DNA of 31,080 nucleotides from a virus, in IMG/VR virus record IMGVR_UViG_3300031578_000226, positions 1-31,080 of that record. One strand, given 5' to 3'. Made by a program: the position numbers and the translations under genes. Below are positions 9,088 through 15,490 of the stretch, in pieces (position 1 is the first letter of the stretch; every line of letters starts with the position of its first letter). The notes under the pieces are model-generated. The model was not told where the DNA came from and searched no databases. It worked only from the letters and a program-made list of their open reading frames with translations.

Positions 9088-10260
9088 ATGAGAGAAATAG
9101 AAAACTTCCTTACGGATAGTGAGTGTAATCAGCTTATAGAGCTTATTAATCAAAACCATTCTCCTTCATCTGTTGTTGTTGGCGGAACTGATATAAGTAC
9201 TATTGATGTTAATAGCAGAACTTCAAGCACTTGCAATTTAGACCCTAACAATATATTGGTAAAGACTGTTCACAATAAAATTGCTGAATATTTAGGTTTA
9301 GACAAATCTCTTGGAGAGAGTCTACAAGGACAATTGTATGAAGTGGGTCAATACTTTAAACCACATTATGATTTTTTTAGTGGAGAGGCGTACAACAAAC
9401 ATTGCCTACACTCTGGTAATCGTACGCATACTTTAATGATTTATTTAAATGATGATTTTGAAGGTGGAGGAACAAACTTTCCTAACCTTGGTTTTACAAT
9501 AAATCCAAAAAGAGGCAAAGCCGTTACTTGGCAAAATATGATTAATGGAGAAACTCAGCAAAACTCTTTACACGAAGGTGTATCTGTGACAAGCGGTAAA
9601 AAATATATTATTACTTCTTGGTGGAGAGAAAAAGCGTGGAACAATGCGGAAGATACTGCTGCTTACATAAATAAGCCTAAAGTATATACTGATGTATCTC
9701 AAATACCAAAGTTAACTCAGCTTGGTTTTGAGGTTAGAAAAGTTCCAAATGAAGCTTGGGGTATCATTAAAGATTCTTATGAAATATTAAAAGATAAAGT
9801 AACAGAAGAAAATTTTGTTGGTAAAGAAAATTTTATTCCAGGAAAAACGGAATTGCTTTCATACGACCACTTACCAAGTATAAGAAGTATAATTCATCAA
9901 AAACTATTTGATATTCATAAAGATTTTGCAAAAGGCGCTGATATTGAACCGAGCTTTATTTATGGAATTAGGTCTTATTTAAAAGGAGCTACTTTAGCTT
10001 CACACAGAGATAGAGTAGAAACGCATCATATATCGTCTATAATTATTGTTGACAAAGATTTGAAGTGTGGATGTCAAAATAGAGAGTTCGGAGATGATTG
10101 GGCGTTAGACATACAGGGTCATGATGGGGAATGGTATAAGGTATACGCTCAGCCAGGAGATATGATATTATATGAATCTGCAGTTTGTGAACACGCCAGA
10201 TTAGAACCTTTCCAGGGAACTTATTTTAGAAACTTTTTTGTACATTATAAGTTAGTATGA
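9088..10260 (+). CDS. Prolyl 4-hydroxylase-like 2OG-Fe(II) oxygenase with a second oxygenase-like domain
   Basis: The 390-residue product carries two double-stranded beta-helix domains. The N-terminal one (about 1-182) has the full prolyl-4-hydroxylase set: RTS at 44-46, iron ligands H93-x-D95 (in FKPHYDFF) and H162, the 2-oxoglutarate lysine K172 ten residues later, and the EGGGTNFP loop (125-132). The C-terminal one (about 285-390) shows H306-x-D308 and H369 followed by ARLEPFQGTYFRNFFVH, with R381 a possible 2-oxoglutarate ligand, so it may be a second active oxygenase. Known members hydroxylate peptidyl proline using oxygen, Fe(II) and 2-oxoglutarate. Position between two Pro-Thr repeat genes makes these linkers the obvious candidate substrate (inference). 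It overlaps the next gene by four bases (ATGA), heading a four-gene coupled unit. Confidence 0.88.
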   Translation: MREIENFLTDSECNQLIELINQNHSPSSVVVGGTDISTIDVNSRTSSTCNLDPNNILVKTVHNKIAEYLGLDKSLGESLQGQLYEVGQYFKPHYDFFSGEAYNKHCLHSGNRTHTLMIYLNDDFEGGGTNFPNLGFTINPKRGKAVTWQNMINGETQQNSLHEGVSVTSGKKYIITSWWREKAWNNAEDTAAYINKPKVYTDVSQIPKLTQLGFEVRKVPNEAWGIIKDSYEILKDKVTEENFVGKENFIPGKTELLSYDHLPSIRSIIHQKLFDIHKDFAKGADIEPSFIYGIRSYLKGATLASHRDRVETHHISSIIIVDKDLKCGCQNREFGDDWALDIQGHDGEWYKVYAQPGDMILYESAVCEHARLEPFQGTYFRNFFVHYKLV

Positions 10261-11084
10261 TAACTATTCCAGTTGCTGTAGCCACACCACACTTTAAATG
10301 GCAGATAAGTTTTTTTCAGCACCAACATTTTAAAGTATATGGAGAAGAGGCAAAAAATAAAGCATTAATACCTATCATTAATAGAAATCATTTTAAAGAT
10401 AAACCTGTTCATAGTGTTGATTGGAATTTAAAATTACCCTATGTAATTGTTGATTCTGTGCTAGATATGTATTCAAAAACAGAATCAATATATATCCCCA
10501 CCAATTGTTACACTGCACTAAAACAAGTGCTTCAATATATTGATGACGAAGAACATATTGAATTATGTGACAGTGATATGCCGCACATAAAACCATATAC
10601 AGGAGGATTACCTGGTGATAATGAAATATATGCTGATGCCCGTTATGAGCCTTGGCACATGTTCATTTCAACTCCTGAAGGTAAAAACAGAGAAATAATA
10701 AATAAATATTTAAAGCATTCGGATGAAGGCTATATGAACGGAGGCTCTAATATTATAGCCAAAGTATCTACAATGAAAAAAATAATTGATGAAGTTATTG
10801 AGGTAGGCATGAGTATAGCCGATGAATATCCCAATACAAACCACTCTTGGTGGCAATCAATGTATGCTATTAATGTGGCCTGTCACAACAACCGAATTAA
10901 AATGATTGACAGTGACTCTTGTTATTATCCAAACGTAAATGAGCTTGATATTAATAAACACCATATTGTTCATTATAGTTGTGACCCTTTATTCAAGAAA
11001 AGTGATTTCCCAAATATAGATATTACAAAATTTCCTAATAATATTTTTTATAATTCAATAAAAGACTGGCTTTATAATGCATAA
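10257..11084 (+). CDS. Probable glycosyltransferase resembling hydroxyproline/serine O-glycosyltransferases
   Basis: The 275-residue product has no signal peptide or membrane segment. A DSD metal-binding-type motif (D105-S106-D107 in IELCDSDMPHIKP) follows a helix 'YTALKQVLQYIDDEEH', as in nucleotide-sugar-dependent GT-A enzymes. Near the N-terminus ATPHFKWQISFF matches the Yf-WQ pattern I associate with plant hydroxyproline O-arabinosyltransferases and peptidyl-serine galactosyltransferases. Later elements (GGSNIIAKVSTMKKI, then HSWWQSMYAINVACHNNRI and IVHYSCDP) also fit the helix-and-closing-strand layout of that group. The GT-A call is moderately firm; the specific family relation is from memory of motifs. 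It overlaps the hydroxylase gene by four bases and the next gene by eight, so all are made together. The proposed role is to put a sugar on hydroxylated linkers of the fibre proteins. Confidence 0.68.
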   Translation: MITIPVAVATPHFKWQISFFQHQHFKVYGEEAKNKALIPIINRNHFKDKPVHSVDWNLKLPYVIVDSVLDMYSKTESIYIPTNCYTALKQVLQYIDDEEHIELCDSDMPHIKPYTGGLPGDNEIYADARYEPWHMFISTPEGKNREIINKYLKHSDEGYMNGGSNIIAKVSTMKKIIDEVIEVGMSIADEYPNTNHSWWQSMYAINVACHNNRIKMIDSDSCYYPNVNELDINKHHIVHYSCDPLFKKSDFPNIDITKFPNNIFYNSIKDWLYNA

Positions 11085-12267
11085 ACAAATACCTCTTTTT
11101 AAAGTTTTTATGGCTCCTGAAGCTCCAAAGAGAGTTAAATCTGTTTTACAAAGTGGCTTCATTGGAGAGGGCCCTGAAGTAAAAAGATTTGAATCGGAAT
11201 TATCAAATTATTTTAATATAAAAAATTATGAGATTTCAACCACAAACTCAGCAACTTCAGCAGAGCATTTGCTTTATCATTATTTTAAAAAAGACAGAGT
11301 TTTAGTTGAAAATATATTTGAGGGTGTTGCTTTTGTAACTAACCCCTGGAAATCAATGGAAGGTGGCGCTGTTTTAACCACTTCATTAACTTGCACCGCC
11401 ACAAACTTTCCCATAATAAATAATGGATTAAAAATAAAATGGGTTGATGTAGACCCTATTACTTGTAATATGTGTCTAGATGATTTACAAAGAAAAATAG
11501 ATAAGGACACTAGACTAATTACTTTAGTGCATTGGGGAGGAACTCCTATAGATTTAGATAAACTAGAAACCATAATAGAAAATGCGGAAAAAAAATATGG
11601 TCATAAAATAATAGTGATAGAAGATTGCGCTCACGCTATGGGTTCTACATACAAAGGAACTCCTGTTGGGTTTACAGGAAATATATCTACATTTTCACTA
11701 CAAGCCATTAAACACATTACTTCTATTGATGGTGGTTTTATTGCCTCTCCATACGCTTCTTTAAATAGAGATGTAAGATTATTAAGATGGTACGGAATTA
11801 ATAGGGATGATAACAGAAAGGACTTTAGATGTGAAGCTGATGTAAAAGAAGCTGGCTTTAAATTTCACATGAATGATGTATCAGCAGCAGTGGGAAGTTC
11901 TAATTTTAAGTATATTGATAAAATAGTTGGAGTTAATAAAGATAATGGCGAGTTTTATAACGAACGATTAAAAGATATACCAGGGATAACAACTATACCA
12001 TTGATTCCTAATACCAGTTCTGCTTATTGGATTTATACTTTTCATGCGGAAGACAGAGATGGTCTTATGAAAAAATTATTTGAGAATAATGTATATTGTT
12101 CAAGAGTTCATGAGAGAAATGATAAACACAGTTGTTTGAGTGAATTTCAATCCGAGCTTCCTAATGTTGATGCTGCCGTTAAAAGTATGCTATGTATTCC
12201 TGTTGGTCATTGGGTTGATAATGAAGACAGAGAAAGGATTGTTGACACAATAGCTCAAGGATGGTAA
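11077..12267 (+). CDS. DegT/DnrJ/EryC1/StrS-family sugar aminotransferase
   Basis: The 396-residue protein is a PLP-dependent enzyme of the family that converts keto-sugar nucleotides to amino-sugar nucleotides. Visible motifs: the GFIGEGPEVKRFE start, SATSAEH at about 58-64 (phosphate-binding region), IEDCAHAMGS (181-190) with the PLP-contacting D183 and following His, and SLQAIKHITSIDGG with the Schiff-base lysine K212. Length matches the family (about 370-400). An insertion around residues 71-106 between the first conserved blocks is slightly unusual. It lies between a glycosyltransferase and an acetyltransferase, which is the usual arrangement for making and transferring an N-acylated amino-sugar. 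The host would have to supply the keto-sugar nucleotide, because no dehydratase or nucleotidyltransferase is seen here. It overlaps its downstream neighbour by seven bases. Confidence 0.9.
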   Translation: MHKQIPLFKVFMAPEAPKRVKSVLQSGFIGEGPEVKRFESELSNYFNIKNYEISTTNSATSAEHLLYHYFKKDRVLVENIFEGVAFVTNPWKSMEGGAVLTTSLTCTATNFPIINNGLKIKWVDVDPITCNMCLDDLQRKIDKDTRLITLVHWGGTPIDLDKLETIIENAEKKYGHKIIVIEDCAHAMGSTYKGTPVGFTGNISTFSLQAIKHITSIDGGFIASPYASLNRDVRLLRWYGINRDDNRKDFRCEADVKEAGFKFHMNDVSAAVGSSNFKYIDKIVGVNKDNGEFYNERLKDIPGITTIPLIPNTSSAYWIYTFHAEDRDGLMKKLFENNVYCSRVHERNDKHSCLSEFQSELPNVDAAVKSMLCIPVGHWVDNEDRERIVDTIAQGW

Positions 12268-12716
12268 TCCTTCCACTAAAAGAAATTGACTTACCATTTT
12301 TATTAGAGGTAAGAAATCATCCTGATACCAGATGTAATTTAGAAAATGACTCTATATATTCTTATGAACAATGTTTAGAGTGGTTTAAAAATTTAAACAA
12401 CACTTGGTATATTCTGTGGGATGAACATAGGGTAGGATATATAAGGGAGGATAACGACAATCTTATTGGATGTGATATCCATATTGATTACAGAAGAAAG
12501 GGTTATGCTACCAAAGCTTTAAGATGGTCTATGGACCAAAAGCATTACGCTCAGCTTTGGGTGTTTAGTGATAATTTTGCTTATGATTTATACAAAAAAT
12601 TAGGCTTTAAAAAAACAGGAGATAAAAAAATAGTTAGGGGAAGAGACTATATACATTTAGAATGGATGAAGGATTATGATTTTGACCTGCTAAGTCGAAT
12701 AAATATACATACTTAA
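12261..12716 (+). CDS. GNAT-family N-acetyltransferase, probably acting on an amino sugar
   Basis: The 151-residue product shows the GNAT layout: an N-terminal strand-helix (LKEIDLPFLLEVRNHPDTR), a central strand pair (VGYIREDNDNLIGCDIHID), the acetyl-CoA pyrophosphate loop YRRKGYATKAL (motif R-x-x-G-x-A) and the C-terminal 'LYKKLGFKKTG' segment. It resembles the sugar-nucleotide acetyltransferase branch that acylates 4-amino-sugars made by DegT-type enzymes, but substrate cannot be read from sequence. The start codon is embedded in the end of the aminotransferase gene (ATGGTAA overlap), so expression is probably coupled. It is the last gene of the cassette; a new promoter box follows nine bases after its stop. 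Confidence 0.85.
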   Translation: MVILPLKEIDLPFLLEVRNHPDTRCNLENDSIYSYEQCLEWFKNLNNTWYILWDEHRVGYIREDNDNLIGCDIHIDYRRKGYATKALRWSMDQKHYAQLWVFSDNFAYDLYKKLGFKKTGDKKIVRGRDYIHLEWMKDYDFDLLSRINIHT

Positions 12717-12724
12717 TAAATTCG

Positions 12725-12732
12725 TAAATTTG
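12725..12732 (+). promoter_or_regulatory. Bacteroidetes-type promoter of the second fibre gene
   Basis: TAAATTTG is an exact TAnnTTTG match, inside TAAATTCGTAAATTTGTA, which parallels the contexts at 9058 and 14246. The ATG follows after 16 bases. No upstream TTG is found at the usual spacing. Confidence 0.65.
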
Positions 12733-12748
12733 TAACAAATCTTAGCTG

Positions 12749-14239
12749 ATGGCTTTATATTACAAATTAGATGCGTGTAACCCTGCGCTGGGTCAATGTT
12801 ATACTAGTGTAACCCCTGGTCAAGCAAATCAAAGGTATATTGAGGCTATTAGTGGAGAGTATTATGTTTGGGATAATACAAGCACTACTTCTCCAGGAAC
12901 AATATGCACTGGAAGTATACAATTAATTCCCGGACAGTCTGGTTGTTATACACCTACACCCACTCCTACACCGAGCCCCACTCCTACGCCGAGCCCCACT
13001 CCTACACCTACTCCTACTCCTACTCCTACTCCAACGCCTGCCCCTGACTATTGTTGGAGTGGAACTAATGCAACTACATTTACGTTAGATGGGGTTAATT
13101 TGGTTTATACTTTTGGAGGTAATTATGGTGTTTATGGCACTGGCACTGGAATATATGTTCTTACGGGAATACCATCTACAGAAGCTATTGCTTTTCATAA
13201 TTTTGGTAAAACAAGTCTTATTACATACGAAGGAGAATACAGTGCAGGAACAAAGACGGGTCTAGACGGAAATGTATATGAATATTTTTATGGAGATGTA
13301 ACTGTAACAATTACAGGAGATTACGGCGTTATCAGTTATGAATCATATAATAGCGGTTATTTAGGTGGAGAAAATAATTTGGTTTTTGATACTGGAGTTT
13401 GTGTTAGTTTACAGCCTCCAATCATACCTCCACAGGGAGACCCTGATACTCAATACACACTAAGTTATAGTCAAGGTGTTCAGGGATGGCCATCGTTTTA
13501 TTCTTATTTTCCAGATTGGATGATAGGGATGAATAATTATTTTTACTCTTTTAAAGGAGGTAATTTATACAGACATAATACAAATGAAGTTAGAAACAAC
13601 TATTATGGTGTTCAATATAATTCTACTATTACAAGTGTATTTAATGAGCAACCATTAGAAAATAAACTATTTAAAACTATAGCGCTTCAGTCTGATTCTG
13701 CCTGGGAATTAACTCTTGACAGTGATATTCAAGCAGGAGCATCTATTGATGACACTTGGTTTGAAAAGAAAGAAGGAGTTTGGTTTGCTTACATTAGAAA
13801 TAATGGAACTGTACCTGCTGGAGCTTCTGAGTATGATATGCGTTCTGTAAGTGGTATTGGACAAAGTACATCAGTAAATATAGCTGGACTAGCCACAACT
13901 ATTAATTTTGCAACTAGCATTTCTATAGGAAGTGAAATAAGTGTTGGTGATATGCTTTATTTTGCGCCGCCTCCATATACTTCCATAGAACTTGCTGGAC
14001 AGGTAAGTAGTATAAACATAAATCTACAGAGCGGAATTAATAATATTGTTATATTTAATGGCACAACTGGAGCGGTAACTATACCAATTCAAAACGCCTA
14101 TATAATGTATATTAAAAATCAGCAGGCAGAGTCTAATGGATTGTTAGGACACTACTGCTTATTTACAGCAACAAATGATGATACTACCCCTACGGAGTTA
14201 CTGGCTATACAGTCGGAAGTAATGAAAAGCTATCCGTAA
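12749..14239 (+). CDS. Second modular appendage/fibre protein with Pro-Thr/Ser linker
   Basis: The 496-residue product has an N-terminal cysteine-containing module (about 1-67), a 32-residue PT/PS linker (68-99), a Gly/Tyr-rich beta module (about 100-225) and a C-terminal domain (about 228-496). The last begins with QYTLSYSQGVQGWPSFYSYF and includes WMIGMNNYFYSFKGGNLYRHN. I recognise this 'GWpSF-sy-PdwmiGmnn-fySFk-G-LYrHN' signature from virion proteins of marine and Bacteroidetes phages, where it occurs at the end of nozzle or fibre proteins. The N-terminal module matches the last module of the 7618-9048 protein in layout (WYQ/YYK start, GQ-T/S-GC end). It has its own promoter box and separates the glycosylation cassette from the internal virion genes. 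Role in the tail appendage is inferred. Confidence 0.8.
   Translation: MALYYKLDACNPALGQCYTSVTPGQANQRYIEAISGEYYVWDNTSTTSPGTICTGSIQLIPGQSGCYTPTPTPTPSPTPTPSPTPTPTPTPTPTPTPAPDYCWSGTNATTFTLDGVNLVYTFGGNYGVYGTGTGIYVLTGIPSTEAIAFHNFGKTSLITYEGEYSAGTKTGLDGNVYEYFYGDVTVTITGDYGVISYESYNSGYLGGENNLVFDTGVCVSLQPPIIPPQGDPDTQYTLSYSQGVQGWPSFYSYFPDWMIGMNNYFYSFKGGNLYRHNTNEVRNNYYGVQYNSTITSVFNEQPLENKLFKTIALQSDSAWELTLDSDIQAGASIDDTWFEKKEGVWFAYIRNNGTVPAGASEYDMRSVSGIGQSTSVNIAGLATTINFATSISIGSEISVGDMLYFAPPPYTSIELAGQVSSININLQSGINNIVIFNGTTGAVTIPIQNAYIMYIKNQQAESNGLLGHYCLFTATNDDTTPTELLAIQSEVMKSYP
12950..13045 (+). repeat. Pro-Thr/Ser hexamer repeat in the second fibre gene
   Basis: A 32-codon tract (residues 68-99) of alternating Pro and Thr/Ser, ending in Ala-Pro. 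It differs from the 7789 and 8335 tracts in using 'ccgagccccact' blocks and CCT-ACT units, so it diverged independently, but it keeps the same two-residue periodicity. Confidence 0.95.
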
Positions 14240-14245
14240 AATTAG

Positions 14246-14253
14246 TATCTTTG
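14246..14253 (+). promoter_or_regulatory. Bacteroidetes-type promoter with almost no leader
   Basis: TATCTTTG is identical to the box at 878 and lies in TAAAATTAGTATCTTTGTA. Only seven bases separate it from the ATG at 14261, so the transcript would start at or within a few bases of the start codon. Confidence 0.65.
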
Positions 14254-14260
14254 TAATTAA

Positions 14261-14671
14261 ATGAAATTAAATTCAAGACCACTCGAAGAGTCTGACTATG
14301 AGCAGATTTTGGTCGGATGGTGGAAAGACTGGAAATGGGAACCTCCATTAAAAGATTTCCTGCCAGATGATGGTAAAAGTGGTATAATTATTTATGATGA
14401 TAATACGCCTGTTTGTGCAGGTTTTATTTATATGACAAACTCAAAAGTAGCCTGGGTAGATTGGATTATATCTAATAAACAGTACACCAATAAAGAAGGA
14501 AGAAAATCAGCTTTGTCTTTATTAATAGACACATTAACACATATTGCACAAATTTCAGGTAATAAGTTTGCGTATGCCCTTATAAAGCATGATGGACTTA
14601 TAAAAACATACGAATCCTTAGGTTATATACAGGGAGACAGTTACAACAAAGAAATGATAAAAGCATTATAA
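14261..14671 (+). CDS. GNAT-like acyltransferase, phage type
   Basis: The 136-residue product resembles small GNAT-fold proteins found beside virion genes in many phages: RPLEESDYEQILVGWW start, a central strand pair (VCAGFIYMTNSKVAWVDWII), a helix after NKEGRKSALSLLIDTLTHIA where the acetyl-CoA loop would be, and the closing 'TYESLGYIQGDSYNKEMIKAL' segment. The classic R-x-x-G-x-G/A loop is degenerate (NKEGRKSA), so catalytic activity is uncertain. Its substrate is unknown; modification of a virion protein or a host target are both possible. It has its own promoter box with a near-zero leader and lies one base before the first internal virion gene, with which it is probably co-transcribed. 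Confidence 0.75.
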   Translation: MKLNSRPLEESDYEQILVGWWKDWKWEPPLKDFLPDDGKSGIIIYDDNTPVCAGFIYMTNSKVAWVDWIISNKQYTNKEGRKSALSLLIDTLTHIAQISGNKFAYALIKHDGLIKTYESLGYIQGDSYNKEMIKAL

Positions 14672-14672
14672 T

Positions 14673-15488
14673 ATGGCAGGGATAACAACAGCAACGATTG
14701 TTAGTCTGGGATTAGCAGCAGCTAAGGCAGGCACTGGTTTTGCCCAAGCGTCTAAACAAAAAAAGCTACAACAAAAAGCAGAGCGTGAAGCTGACAAATT
14801 TATGGCTGACGCTAGAAAAAGACTAGATGTAAATTACTATGAAAGTCTTGCTTTACAAAAAGAACCTTATGAGAGAGCTAGAGAAGCCATTCTTGCACAA
14901 GGAGCTCAGGCACTACAAGCTGCTCAAGAAGCAGAAACCAGAGGGGTGGCTGCAACAGCTGGAAGAGCTATGATGGCTGGACAAGAAGCGCAAAGAGACA
15001 TTGCTGGAGCGCAAGCTCAGGAGTTATATGGTTTACAAAAACTAGTAGCTCAAGAAGACGCTAGATTAGCTGAAATTCAGGCTGTATTGGATTTAGAAGA
15101 ATCTACTGGAGCTCAAATTGCGGCAAATGAAGCTGCAAGAAATAGAGCTCAGAAAATAGAGCAGGGGTTTGAGGGCGCTGGAGAATTTTTTGCAGCTGGG
15201 TTAAAAGCTGCTCCCTTATATGGAAAAGAAGCTGCTGGTAGACAGCTAGGCCGTATTGAAAGAATTAATGAAAGAACTGGGCAATACGGCAGTTTACAAG
15301 ATATTAAAAATACATTAGCTCAACAAGGAACTCTAGCGGGAATAGATGTTTCTGGAGTTGGAGGAATGAGTGAGTTAGAATTTCAAGATTTTATAGGACA
15401 ACAAAACAGAGAATTTGGAAAAGCCTTTAGGAGTGATGTTTTAAATTTAAATGCATTCAATCCGTTCTCTATATTTAAATCTCAGTAA
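14673..15488 (+). CDS. Internal virion protein, T7 gp14-like by position and composition
   Basis: The 271-residue protein starts with a hydrophobic, glycine/alanine-rich segment (residues 4-25, ITTATIVSLGLAAAKAGTGF) followed by a long Ala/Gln/Glu-rich helical region (about 26-170) that should form coiled coils. A smaller Gly-rich C-terminal part ends with NPFSIFKSQ. This composition matches the smallest of the three ejected internal proteins of T7-like podoviruses, which inserts into the outer membrane during DNA entry. The assignment is also supported by order: it is the first of three adjacent genes whose products increase in size (271, 663, 1875 residues), as with T7 gp14, gp15 and gp16. 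Sequence identity to T7 proteins is not claimed. Confidence 0.7.
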   Translation: MAGITTATIVSLGLAAAKAGTGFAQASKQKKLQQKAEREADKFMADARKRLDVNYYESLALQKEPYERAREAILAQGAQALQAAQEAETRGVAATAGRAMMAGQEAQRDIAGAQAQELYGLQKLVAQEDARLAEIQAVLDLEESTGAQIAANEAARNRAQKIEQGFEGAGEFFAAGLKAAPLYGKEAAGRQLGRIERINERTGQYGSLQDIKNTLAQQGTLAGIDVSGVGGMSELEFQDFIGQQNREFGKAFRSDVLNLNAFNPFSIFKSQ

Positions 15489-15490
15489 CG

